DNA of 34,383 bases from Bacilli bacterium (lineage in GTDB: Bacteria > Bacillota_I > Bacilli_A > RF39 > UBA660). The stretch spans positions 1-34,383 of the forward strand of contig JAAVZT010000011.1 of assembly GCA_022791775.1 (NCBI GenBank), given 5' to 3'. Position numbers and translations under genes: made by a program. Below are positions 8,451 to 16,281 of the stretch, one piece after another. The notes beneath the pieces were generated by a model. That model searched no databases, was not told the DNA's origin, and saw only the letters and a list, made by a program, of their open reading frames with translations. Within the stretch, counting starts at the first letter, position 1, and each line of letters begins with the position of its first letter.

Positions 8451-9131
8451 TTATTTCACCTTTTCGTCCTTAATAATTTTGCCATCATCAATTGTGATAA
8501 TGCGATTGGCATGCATAGCTAAATTTTGATCATGCGTAATCATAATAATTGTTTGTTCATACTTCTTATTACTAATTTCCAACAATTCCATAATTTCCTT
8601 ACTTGCCTTATTATCTAAATTTCCTGTAGGTTCATCCGCCAACAATAAAGCAGGATGATTCATCAATGCCCTTCCAATTGAAACACGTTGTTGCTGGCCT
8701 CCTGATAACTCATTTGGCAAGTGATGAATTCTTTCTTTTAAACCTAAAGTCTCAATCAACTCATTCAAATAAGCCTTATCAGGAGTTTTATTATCTAATA
8801 AAATAGGTAACTCCATATTTTCTTTTACATCTAAAATAGGAATTAAATTATAAAACTGATAAATAAGTCCAACCTGACGCCGCCGAAAAATAGCCAAATG
8901 AGTTTCATTAAAGGAAAAAACATCATTATCATTCACATACACATGTCCACTAGTCGGCTTATCTACTCCACCCAAAATATGCAAAAGAGTTGATTTTCCA
9001 CTTCCACTCGCTCCTACAATTGCCACAAATTCTCCTTTTTCCACAGTAAAATTTACATCATCCAATGCTTTTACTAAGGTATTTTTTTCTCCATACGTTT
9101 TACATAAATGTTCTACTTTTAAAATTTCCAT
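8451..9131 (-). CDS. ABC transporter ATP-binding protein (LolD/MacB class)
   Basis: Energises the permease encoded immediately downstream. Walker A is GASGSGKST, the Q-loop lies in YQFYNLIP, the signature is LSGGQQQR, Walker B is LLLADEPTGNLD and the switch histidine is in THD. The length of about 226 residues is normal for the FtsE/LolD class. I prefer the ATG at 9131: AAAGGAAG sits six bases before it, whereas the in-frame ATG at 9137 directly abuts that binding site. Upstream is a gap of about 85 bases with spaced TGAC half-sites (9172-9198). This suggests control by the OmpR-type regulator encoded at 11223-11903. Confidence 0.94.
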   Translation of the reverse strand: MEILKVEHLCKTYGEKNTLVKALDDVNFTVEKGEFVAIVGASGSGKSTLLHILGGVDKPTSGHVYVNDNDVFSFNETHLAIFRRRQVGLIYQFYNLIPILDVKENMELPILLDNKTPDKAYLNELIETLGLKERIHHLPNELSGGQQQRVSIGRALMNHPALLLADEPTGNLDNKASKEIMELLEISNKKYEQTIIMITHDQNLAMHANRIITIDDGKIIKDEKVK

Positions 9132-9154
9132 AGACATCTTCCTTTCTTTTTACC

Positions 9155-9208
9155 ATTGTAATATATTTCTATGACAAAGAAGTGACTTTTAAAATGACAA
9201 TTTCGTCA
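9155..9208 (-). promoter_or_regulatory. Probable activator-dependent promoter of the ABC operon with TGAC direct repeats
   Basis: Read on the plus strand, TGAC occurs at 9172-9175, 9183-9186 and 9195-9198 (steps of 11 and 12 bases), with an inverted GTCA at 9205-9208. A -10-like TACAAT on the minus strand occupies 9155-9160, without a good -35. Helically phased direct repeats beside a weak promoter fit OmpR-family regulator binding; the assignment is an inference. Confidence 0.45.
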
Positions 9209-9211
9209 CAA

Positions 9212-9245
9212 GAAAAAACTACAGTTTCTCATAAGAAATTGTAGT
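9212..9245 (-). terminator. Terminator overlapping the stop codon of the 9219-9950 gene
   Basis: Arms 9218-9229 and 9234-9245 pair with one mismatch around a 4-base loop and are followed on the minus strand by TTTTTT (9212-9217). The TAG stop lies in the second arm. Confidence 0.8.
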
Positions 9246-9950
9246 AATCACTTTTTGTTCTTCCACCATTTTATACTGAATCAAAATAGACCCATACAAA
9301 TATTTTTGAGAAATATAATCGGTATTCCCCCAAGATTCAATCAAAGAATAATTAATTTTTTCATCTTGCACACTCGTATATAATTGAAGCGTTAACAAAT
9401 AATTTTCCCCTTTACGTGTCAATGTAGAAAAACGCAATTGAAATGATTTTTGTTTATTTAAAAATTCATCACAAAAAACCATTTCGCCCTCTTTCACAAT
9501 TTTATTATTTTCAATTAAGTTCCAATTAATCGTTCGTCCTAAAATTTGTTTCGCATAATTTTGAAAATCATATTCTTTCATCTGGCAACGTGATTCATTC
9601 AGCTCTTCCTCTTTGTGACAAGAAATATCAATTAATTCTTTGATTTTTAACAGTTCAAATACAAAATAAAACTGATCTTCTTCATTCTTTAAAAAGGAAA
9701 AATTGCGCGAAAAACTAGATACCGAAAATTCTCGCCCATGCATTAAAGCCGGATATAACTGTTGATTTAATATTAGATTAATTTCAATTTCCTCTCGGTC
9801 TTGAAATACAATATTTTGAATATCAGAAGGATTTGGATTTTTTGGTTTCTCATTATCTAATCGCGTAAAGGCAATTAAAACACTACCAAAACACATTCCA
9901 ACACAGGTAATAATCATAACAATTAAAATTGTCTGTTCTAGTTTCTTCAT
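9219..9950 (-). CDS. Membrane-anchored extracytoplasmic protein of unknown function
   Basis: I do not recognise a family. A short basic start (MKKLEQ) leads into one hydrophobic helix (about residues 5-30). About 210 polar residues follow and are probably outside the cell. Two cysteines (in ISCHKEE and ESRCQMKE) sit close together and could form a disulfide. The start is taken as ATG 9950, because GTG 9959 is part of the binding site AAGGGTGG. It follows the histidine kinase by 55 bases on the same strand, ends in its own terminator, and precedes the ABC operon. Placement between a two-component system and its likely transporter suggests an accessory sensor or immunity-like protein, which is inference only. 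Confidence 0.8.
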   Translation of the reverse strand: MKKLEQTILIVMIITCVGMCFGSVLIAFTRLDNEKPKNPNPSDIQNIVFQDREEIEINLILNQQLYPALMHGREFSVSSFSRNFSFLKNEEDQFYFVFELLKIKELIDISCHKEEELNESRCQMKEYDFQNYAKQILGRTINWNLIENNKIVKEGEMVFCDEFLNKQKSFQLRFSTLTRKGENYLLTLQLYTSVQDEKINYSLIESWGNTDYISQKYLYGSILIQYKMVEEQKVITTISYEKL

Positions 9951-10005
9951 TAAGTCCACCCTTTTAAACTATTATACAAAAAAAACTTAAAAATTTCATC
10001 ATAAA

Positions 10006-11226
10006 TTAAACAGTTACTTTAAAAAAATGAATAATAAATTTAGTTCCCTTACCTTCCACACTTTCAACACGAATCGTTCCATTTTGACGTTCAATAATAG
10101 TTTTTGACAAATTAAGGCCTATACCTATACTTTCAGATTTCGTATTACCTTTATAAAAACGTTCAAAAATATGTGGTAAATCTTTTTTTGCAATTCCAGT
10201 GCCATTATCTTCAACGATAATCTCAACAAACATTGGATTATCATTAGCAGAAATAACAATCGAACCATTTTCTTTTGTATGCTCCATCGCATTTTTAATT
10301 AAATTCACAAATGCCTCTAAAGTCCAATGATAATCCAACATACAAGTTAATTTAGAGTCCATTTTAATTTCAGTTTTGATATTTTTTAATTCTAACGGAA
10401 TTAAAGAAGGTTTAAAAGCATCTTCAATCATCTGATAAACAGATGTTTCTTGAAGTTGAAATAAAATCGTGCCACTATCAATCTGACTCATTTTCAAAAG
10501 AGTTACAATTAACCATTCCATACGAGCTAATTGTTCTTTTTGCTGTTGCAAAAAAAGACGCTCTTGTTGTTTTGAAATAGTATTTGAACTTAGGGCTTCA
10601 TTAATAATAGAAAGACTGGTTAAAGGAGTTCTAAGTTGATGGGAAATATCAGACATTAACCGTTCCAAATCTTTTTTAGAAGCTAATGAGCTTTCACTAA
10701 TACTCCGAAGTTTATTGGTTACTTTTGATAGATCACTTTTTAAAATACTAATACTATCTTCTCGATAATCTTTCAAATCCACTTTATAATCATTCTGCAA
10801 CACCCGAAATAAATAATCATTAATATTATGAATTCGGCGATATTTTTCAATATAAAAAATAAGAACAATTATAAAAAATAACCCAAAAGTAACAAAAAAA
10901 GCAAGACGAACCAACTGCTTCGTATATTGCTCTAAATCCCTCACAAAAGTCAAATAAGATAATACTTCATGATCTAAAAAGCCATATTGTTTCAATTTAT
11001 CCAAACTATAATTTGGATTAGGATTTTTAAAAAAACTCATAATTTCATACTCTAATTCAGGATGATGCTCCAAGATTTCATTTATTATAAAAGCATTATT
11101 TTCTAAAAAGCTTTCTTTATATTTATGATTTAATTGTAAAGACAAAAGGATAGATAAACTAAGCCCTAAGCCAAAACAAACAACAAAAGCAATTAACTCC
11201 TTTTTATATAACTGCCAAAATTTCAA
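10006..11226 (-). CDS. Sensor histidine kinase
   Basis: A membrane sensor of 406 residues. Helix 1 is at 11-31, an outside loop of about 73 residues follows, and helix 2 is at 105-127. The HisKA dimerisation helix has DISHQLRTPL with phospho-acceptor His196. The HATPase_c domain shows the N box NLIKNAMEHT, the G1 box VEDNGTGIAKKDLPHIFERF and the G2 box GIGLNLSKTI. It presumably phosphorylates the regulator encoded just upstream; the two genes overlap by four bases (TTGA). The start codon is TTG at 11226, with GGGGGATGAT three bases before it. The stimulus is unknown; the neighbouring FtsX transporter suggests envelope stress or an antimicrobial peptide. Confidence 0.94.
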   Translation of the reverse strand: MKFWQLYKKELIAFVVCFGLGLSLSILLSLQLNHKYKESFLENNAFIINEILEHHPELEYEIMSFFKNPNPNYSLDKLKQYGFLDHEVLSYLTFVRDLEQYTKQLVRLAFFVTFGLFFIIVLIFYIEKYRRIHNINDYLFRVLQNDYKVDLKDYREDSISILKSDLSKVTNKLRSISESSLASKKDLERLMSDISHQLRTPLTSLSIINEALSSNTISKQQERLFLQQQKEQLARMEWLIVTLLKMSQIDSGTILFQLQETSVYQMIEDAFKPSLIPLELKNIKTEIKMDSKLTCMLDYHWTLEAFVNLIKNAMEHTKENGSIVISANDNPMFVEIIVEDNGTGIAKKDLPHIFERFYKGNTKSESIGIGLNLSKTIIERQNGTIRVESVEGKGTKFIIHFFKVTV

Positions 11227-11903
11227 AAATCATCCCCCACTTTATAACCTACGCCTCGTACCGTAATAATAATCTTTGGATGATTTACATCATCTTCAAT
11301 CTTTTCTCGAATCCGTTTTATATAAACAGTGAGTGTATTATCATTTACATATTCTTCATTCACATCCCAAATATCAGCTAATATTTTTTCTCGTGTAAAA
11401 ACCATATTTGGATTTAAAGCTAATGTTAACAATATTTTATATTCCAGTGCTGTTAACATAACATCTTTATTATCCTTTAGAACTTTGGCCGAATTTAAAT
11501 CAATTACAACCTTCCCAAGATGAATCAAATTACCTACATTCTTCTTTTTTCTTCGTAATACAGCTCGCATACGACTAATAAGTTCTCTAGTTTTAAATGG
11601 TTTCGTTATATAATCATCTGCTCCCATATCTAACCCTTTTACAATCGAAACTTCTTCTAAATTCGCAGTTAAAAATAAAACAGGAAAATCTTTCATTTTT
11701 CGCAAATTCTCCATCACTTGAAATCCATTCATATCTGGTAAGTTCAAATCAAGCAAAGCAATGTCAATTTCTTTTAAGGAGGCAATCTTTAATGCTTCCT
11801 CCCCACACGGAGCACAATAGCAAAGAAAACCCTCTTGCTCTAAACAATATTGTAAACCTAATAAAATAGCTTCTTCATCTTCCACTAATAAAACTTTTAT
11901 CAT
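11223..11903 (-). CDS. OmpR-family response regulator
   Basis: A 226-residue DNA-binding regulator. The receiver domain (1-118) carries the acidic pocket VEDEE, phospho-acceptor Asp52 in ALLDLNLPD, the switch Thr in FLTA and the lysine in ITKPF. The C-terminal winged helix (about 125-226) contains NDNTLTVYIKRIREKI and ends TVRGVGYKV, as in OmpR/PhoB proteins. The ATG has a perfect GGAGGTGA binding site. It lies 41 bases after a glycosyltransferase gene whose terminator overlaps this gap. A separate promoter for the regulator is not obvious. Confidence 0.95.
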   Translation of the reverse strand: MIKVLLVEDEEAILLGLQYCLEQEGFLCYCAPCGEEALKIASLKEIDIALLDLNLPDMNGFQVMENLRKMKDFPVLFLTANLEEVSIVKGLDMGADDYITKPFKTRELISRMRAVLRRKKKNVGNLIHLGKVVIDLNSAKVLKDNKDVMLTALEYKILLTLALNPNMVFTREKILADIWDVNEEYVNDNTLTVYIKRIREKIEDDVNHPKIIITVRGVGYKVGDDF

Positions 11904-11924
11904 TTTTTCACCTCCAAAATAAAG

Positions 11925-11946
11925 AAAAATCTTCCATACGAAGATT
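11925..11946 (-). terminator. Terminator overlapping the stop codon of the GT2 gene
   Basis: Arms aatcttc (11928-11934) and gaagatt (11940-11946) are separated by a 5-base loop. On the minus strand the hairpin is followed by TTTTTC. The stem includes part of the TAA stop at 11945-11947. Confidence 0.7.
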
Positions 11947-13174
11947 AATTCAATAATTTATCTAAATCCACATCATTACGACCATGTTTAATTTGCTCCC
12001 AATTATCTGTTTTCTTAATCAAACAAACAATATTAATTGGAATCCAAGATAATAAGAATAAACCAAATAAGAAAATACCCGAAATAATATCTTTAGGATT
12101 CTTATGATTATATTTTACAACAAACACATTCATTAAAACACTTAGAAGATAAAAAATCACGAAATATAAAAGGCCTGAAGCATATAAGTAAGAGAAGAAA
12201 TCGAATAGCTCCACTCCAGCTAAATGAAAGACAATTAAAACAATTGATAAGAAAGAGGAAACTAACATCATAATTGGTGCTAAAAACATCATTACCATAT
12301 CAAAACAAGCAATATTCCCATTCTTAACAAAACTAGTCAATAATTTTTTCCAATAAAGAGATAAACAATTTAATGTTCCACTTGTCCATCTCTTTCGCTG
12401 TTTCCAACTTTCTTTAAACGTAATAGGATGTTCATCATAAGTGATAGCTTCTTCTACAAATGCTACTTGAATTCCTCGGATCGCACATTGAGCCGTAAAC
12501 TCACTATCTTCTGTAATCGTTTTTGTATTAAAACCATCTTTAACAACCTCTTTGCGCATCATAAACCCAGTTCCATTAATTGTTGCTGACCCAGAATAGT
12601 TCATTCTTGCTCGATTATAAAAGAAATTTTGAATAAAATAGAATAAAGTATATCCACCTGTTATCCAGTTATCTCCCATATTTTTAGCATCTCGAAATGC
12701 CTGAGCTACTAAAACCCCTTCACAAAGTGCATCATTCATACGAGCTAAAAAGTCTGGATGGACAAGATTATCTGCATCAAAAACGACATATGCATCAATA
12801 TCTTTTCGACTCTCTAATTGCTGAAAAGTAAACTTTAAAGCATCTGCTTTATATTTTACTGGAACAGTACAATTTATAATTGTTGCTCCAGCCTCTCTCG
12901 CCGCTTTTTCAGTATTATCGGTACAATTATTTGGAACAACGAAAATTTCATACAAATCCTTTGGATAATTCTGATGTTGTAAACTTTTAATTAAAGCTCC
13001 AATGACCTGCTCTTCATTACGTGTAGGAACTACAATCCCAAATTTATGCTTTGGTTTATGCTTTCCAAATAAACTTTTATGATAATTCTTAAAACCAAAT
13101 AAACCCGTAATAGCAAAATACATTCCATATACAAATGTAATGGAAAAAATAATATAATATAATATTACTAACAT
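11945..13174 (-). CDS. Membrane glycosyltransferase family 2 (processive type)
   Basis: A 409-residue enzyme with one N-terminal membrane helix, a cytoplasmic GT2 catalytic domain (about 45-265) and three to four C-terminal helices. Visible catalytic elements are VVPTRNEE (nucleotide-sugar binding), the metal-binding DAD (133-135), TED (221-223) with the catalytic Asp, and QRKRW (259-263). This combination is seen in processive synthases such as poly-N-acetylglucosamine, hyaluronan or cellulose synthases, and in glucosyltransferases of membrane lipids. The sugar and acceptor cannot be told from sequence. It lies 9 bases after a GntR-type regulator gene and forms a two-gene operon with it, so its expression is probably controlled by that repressor. 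Confidence 0.92.
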   Translation of the reverse strand: MLVILYYIIFSITFVYGMYFAITGLFGFKNYHKSLFGKHKPKHKFGIVVPTRNEEQVIGALIKSLQHQNYPKDLYEIFVVPNNCTDNTEKAAREAGATIINCTVPVKYKADALKFTFQQLESRKDIDAYVVFDADNLVHPDFLARMNDALCEGVLVAQAFRDAKNMGDNWITGGYTLFYFIQNFFYNRARMNYSGSATINGTGFMMRKEVVKDGFNTKTITEDSEFTAQCAIRGIQVAFVEEAITYDEHPITFKESWKQRKRWTSGTLNCLSLYWKKLLTSFVKNGNIACFDMVMMFLAPIMMLVSSFLSIVLIVFHLAGVELFDFFSYLYASGLLYFVIFYLLSVLMNVFVVKYNHKNPKDIISGIFLFGLFLLSWIPINIVCLIKKTDNWEQIKHGRNDVDLDKLLN

Positions 13175-13183
13175 CTAAAACAC

Positions 13184-13534
13184 CTATTTTATCCTTTCTC
13201 TAATCTCATCTAGCGTAAAACCAAGCATTTTTAATTCATCAATTTCTTTTTGAATAACCCCAAAAGATGTATTTATTTTTTCTTCCACAATCTCTTCTAT
13301 TTTAGAAGTAATAAAAGTTCCTTTTGTAGAAATACTTTTAATAATATTTTTGTTTTCTAACTCTGAATATGATTTTTTAACCGTATTTGGATTAATTCCC
13401 AATTCACTTGCTAACTCACGAATACTAGGCATTTGATCCTCCGGTTTTAACTTGCCATGAATAATACATTTCTCAATTTCATTCACAATCTGTACATATA
13501 TCGGCGTGCGACTTTGATAATCTATATCAATCAT
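13184..13534 (-). CDS. GntR family transcriptional regulator, YtrA type
   Basis: A short 116-residue regulator. A winged helix-turn-helix (about 8-75) shows TPIYVQIVNEIEKCI, PSIRELASELGINPNTVKKSY and a wing with TKGTFI. A C-terminal dimerisation segment of only about 40 residues follows, typical of the YtrA subfamily. YtrA proteins usually repress their own operon, often with cell-envelope transport genes; here the partner is a GT2 glycosyltransferase. A GGGGGATACT binding site precedes the ATG. Repeated GTAC-centred sites overlap and follow its promoter (13565-13599), consistent with autoregulation. Confidence 0.92.
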   Translation of the reverse strand: MIDIDYQSRTPIYVQIVNEIEKCIIHGKLKPEDQMPSIRELASELGINPNTVKKSYSELENKNIIKSISTKGTFITSKIEEIVEEKINTSFGVIQKEIDELKMLGFTLDEIRERIK

Positions 13535-13564
13535 AGTATCCCCCTTTTCTTTAATTATATAATC

Positions 13565-13618
13565 GTACTACTTGTATTAGTACAAATACATTATAGTACA
13601 AAATACTACAAATTGCAA
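13565..13618 (-). promoter_or_regulatory. Promoter and probable operator of the gntR-GT2 operon
   Basis: On the minus strand TTGCAA (13613-13618), a 17-base spacer and TATAAT (13590-13595) form a near-consensus promoter. GTAC recurs at 13565, 13580 and 13596. TTGTA (13572-13576) and TACAA (13581-13585) form a perfect inverted repeat near the transcription start. These are the likely binding sites of the GntR/YtrA protein. Confidence 0.65.
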
Positions 13619-13650
13619 TTACAAATTCGTCACTTTTAATTGGCAATATT

Positions 13651-13680
13651 TTCACCTTTTTTGGATTATTTTGGTATAAT
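13651..13680 (+). promoter_or_regulatory. Extended -10 promoter of the GT39-like gene
   Basis: TGGTATAAT (13672-13680) is an extended -10 element with a weak TTCACC -35 (13651-13656), 21 bases upstream of the ATG at 13701. Confidence 0.65.
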
Positions 13681-13700
13681 AACGCTAGGAAGTGATTACA

Positions 13701-15392
13701 ATGTTAAAATGGTGTCAAAAAAATAAAGAAATAATTCTTTTAATCATAATTTTATCTGGAATCATGGGCTATTTTATTACCCAAAAGAAAGGATTTCATG
13801 AAGATGAAATGTATTCATATGGCGCAAGTAATTATAAATACGATAATGTTTATCGTCCTTATGGTTATGCTGAAGTTCAAAATGATTACTTATTTCAAAA
13901 CATCTTAAAAAGACCGTTTCCAAATCAAATTACGGGACTTATCCAATTTTTAATTAATGAAAATCAATTTCAAGAAGAATTTGATCCAATTTTAAAAGCC
14001 GAAATTCCCAAATGGAAAACCAAAGAAGAAGCAAAAGAATATATAACCGTCCAAAAAGAAGATCTTTTGAACTTTTTCTCGATATGGTATAACGAATGGC
14101 GTGATATTCATCCACCTATGTTTTATAATCTTCTTCATATATTTTCTAGCTTTTATTTAAACAATTTCAGTAAATATATTGGATTTTTTATGAATTTAAC
14201 TTTATTTATTCTAACTTTAATTGGTATTTATCAAATCATGATCCGTTTACGAAATAAAAAATGGGCTCTAATTAGTGCTTTTCTCTACGGTGGTAGCATG
14301 GGAGCAATAAGCACCGTCATGTTTCAAAGAATGTATATGATGCTCGCTTGCTTTGCTGTATGGTATTTATACTATGCATTAAAATTTTGGCATAAAAAAG
14401 GTCAATTATCCAAAAAAGAAAAATGCATATGGAGTCTAATCATCATTGGGGGATTCTTAACCCAATACTACTTCTGTATCTACGTAGTTTTAATCTTTTT
14501 TATCTTTCTTTTTATACTAGTTAAAAAGAAAAAATGGTTAGAATTAAAAAATTTATTTTGGATTCATGCTTTATCTGCACTAATCGGTATCATTTTATTT
14601 CCAAATTGTATTATAGACATCTTCTTTTCTTATCGTGGTCTTGGCGCTTCCCAAGATCATACCAAAACTTATCTTGAATTTCTTCTTTATTATTTAAATG
14701 CTTCAAGAAGTGCATATAGTATCCCACTCTTTTTCCTTATAGGAATTTTAGCTGGACTGTCCATATTTCTCTATATTAATAGAAAAAAACTTTCTAAAAT
14801 TTTCTCCATCCCATTTTTAATTTGTCTTCTACCTATTTTAGGTTATATATTTATTATTTCGAAAATAGCTCCATTTCTTGGAGAAAATTATACCTCACGA
14901 TATATTATGATGTTATATCCTGTTATGAGTATGACAATCGTCTTTTTCTTATCTAAAATTAATTATAAACATACATTACCACTCACCTTGGGAATCATCA
15001 TTTTAATTACAAGCTATGGTTTATTTACCCAAACTCCAACTTATCTTTATCAAAACTATGAAACTGTACAAAATTTAGCTACCAAACATCAAGAAAAACA
15101 CTTTATTTATATCTTTGACAATTATTTTACACATTTAACTTCTATGCCAGAATTTATGACATACGAAAAAAGTCTCATTATTAATCATCAAATTTATGAC
15201 TTCCAAAGACTAAAACAAGATCAAGAATTAAAACAACAAAAAGAAATCATCTTATGTATTAAAAATTGGTTAAATACAGAAGAATTACTACAAAAAGTAC
15301 TAGATAACACTGATTTTAAAACTGCTGAACCTCTTCTAGAAATAAAAGAAGATATCCAATCTAATTATTATTTATTAAAAAAGAATACCTAA
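13701..15392 (+). CDS. GT39/ArnT-like membrane glycosyltransferase
   Basis: A polytopic protein of 563 residues with about ten hydrophobic helices. The first outside loop contains HEDEMYSYG, an acidic motif like the catalytic Asp/Glu of protein O-mannosyltransferase and ArnT enzymes. A later loop has WRDIHPPMFYNLL, another family signature. Such enzymes move a sugar from a polyprenyl-phosphate donor to a lipid, protein or wall polymer on the outer face of the membrane. The start is ATG 13701: the in-frame GTG at 13692 belongs to the binding site AGGAAGTGAT. It is divergent from the gntR-GT2 operon, so the two glycosyltransferases may act in one glycosylation pathway (inference). Confidence 0.88.
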   Translation: MLKWCQKNKEIILLIIILSGIMGYFITQKKGFHEDEMYSYGASNYKYDNVYRPYGYAEVQNDYLFQNILKRPFPNQITGLIQFLINENQFQEEFDPILKAEIPKWKTKEEAKEYITVQKEDLLNFFSIWYNEWRDIHPPMFYNLLHIFSSFYLNNFSKYIGFFMNLTLFILTLIGIYQIMIRLRNKKWALISAFLYGGSMGAISTVMFQRMYMMLACFAVWYLYYALKFWHKKGQLSKKEKCIWSLIIIGGFLTQYYFCIYVVLIFFIFLFILVKKKKWLELKNLFWIHALSALIGIILFPNCIIDIFFSYRGLGASQDHTKTYLEFLLYYLNASRSAYSIPLFFLIGILAGLSIFLYINRKKLSKIFSIPFLICLLPILGYIFIISKIAPFLGENYTSRYIMMLYPVMSMTIVFFLSKINYKHTLPLTLGIIILITSYGLFTQTPTYLYQNYETVQNLATKHQEKHFIYIFDNYFTHLTSMPEFMTYEKSLIINHQIYDFQRLKQDQELKQQKEIILCIKNWLNTEELLQKVLDNTDFKTAEPLLEIKEDIQSNYYLLKKNT

Positions 15393-15397
15393 CATTC

Positions 15398-15420
15398 AAA
15401 ATCTCAATTGAGATTTTTTT
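15398..15420 (+). terminator. Terminator of the GT39-like gene
   Basis: Arms aaaatctc (15398-15405) and gagatttt (15410-15417), loop aatt, then a T run. It lies 5 bases after the stop codon. Confidence 0.88.
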
Positions 15421-15435
15421 ATATCATTAAAAACA

Positions 15436-16236
15436 TCATTGTTTTGACATTACATAACTAATTCCAAACCCAAATACAAAAAGCAGCAAAACTCCAAATA
15501 CATTTCCAAAATTTAAATAAGAAACTACTGATAAAAACAGATAAAGAATACTACTCCACAATAAACCCAAAATAGATACTTCAAATAATTTACGATGAAA
15601 GCCAAATAAATATTCCACAAAATTACTAACTACGATAACTCCAACAAATAAACCACTTCCAAAAGAAATTGTCCAAAAAAGATTTGCAAATGGATTTCCA
15701 AACAAATCTAAAATAAAAGAATAAACTCCTAGCATCATATAAATCGCTGTTCCACTAATTCCTGGTACTATCATCGTTAGGGCTTCTAAAACACCTAAGA
15801 AAAAAAGGATAAGAAAAGAAAAAATAGAATTTGTCATATGAAATTCAGAAAAAGAAAAAAAAGAAATACCAAAAGGCAAAAGAAAAAATAGAAGAAAAAA
15901 GAATTTTAACTTTAGACCTTGAAAAGAAATATTTTTTTGTAACGATGGAACTGTACCTAAAATAAGTCCCAAAAAGAGAAACATCGTCCATAAATAATAA
16001 TGGTGGTAAAAAAAGAGTATGACATTACTAAATAAAATAGTTGCCACAAAAATTCCAATTCCTAAACTGCCCAAAAAGAGAAAATAACGTTTCCAATCTT
16101 GAAAAAAATGGTTAATTGCGTAAATGGCTTCTTCATAAACATGCAAAACAATCGCAATCATACTCCCGCTTACTCCCGGAATCACTTTTCCAATTCCAAT
16201 CAAAAGTCCTTTTAAAAAAAGGAATAAATATTTCAT
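15436..16236 (-). CDS. popT: DUF368 (PopT-like) polyprenyl-phosphate transporter family protein
   Basis: A 266-residue polytopic protein of the DUF368 family. The two family signatures are present: GKVIPGVSGSMIAIVLHVYE near the N-terminus and MIVPGISGTAIYMMLG in the second half, an internal duplication typical of this fold. Members have been shown to help recycle undecaprenyl phosphate across the membrane for wall synthesis; I infer the same role. An AGGTGAT binding site precedes the ATG. It lies 43 bases after the cardiolipin synthase gene on the same strand, separated by a weak hairpin, and forms a lipid-centred cluster with it. Confidence 0.85.
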   Translation of the reverse strand: MKYLFLFLKGLLIGIGKVIPGVSGSMIAIVLHVYEEAIYAINHFFQDWKRYFLFLGSLGIGIFVATILFSNVILFFYHHYYLWTMFLFLGLILGTVPSLQKNISFQGLKLKFFFLLFFLLPFGISFFSFSEFHMTNSIFSFLILFFLGVLEALTMIVPGISGTAIYMMLGVYSFILDLFGNPFANLFWTISFGSGLFVGVIVVSNFVEYLFGFHRKLFEVSILGLLWSSILYLFLSVVSYLNFGNVFGVLLLFVFGFGISYVMSKQ

Positions 16237-16260
16237 AGAATCACCTATAAAAATTTATTC

Positions 16261-16281
16261 CAAAAGTTTAAAATTTAAACT
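16261..16281 (-). terminator. Weak hairpin overlapping the stop codon of cls
   Basis: Arms agtttaa (16265-16271) and ttaaact (16275-16281) pair perfectly around a 3-base loop. On the minus strand TTTTGG follows. The short U-tract suggests only partial termination, letting popT be read through. Confidence 0.5.

Noticed and set aside
8012-8522. Plus-strand open frames opposite the FtsX-type permease and its ATPase
   Set aside because: Shadows of conserved coding sequence in the other strand; composition mirrors the permease and no start signals are present.
11223-11903. TGA might be read as Trp, as in some Mollicutes
   Set aside because: The response regulator ends properly at TGA and Trp is encoded by TGG throughout, so the standard code applies.
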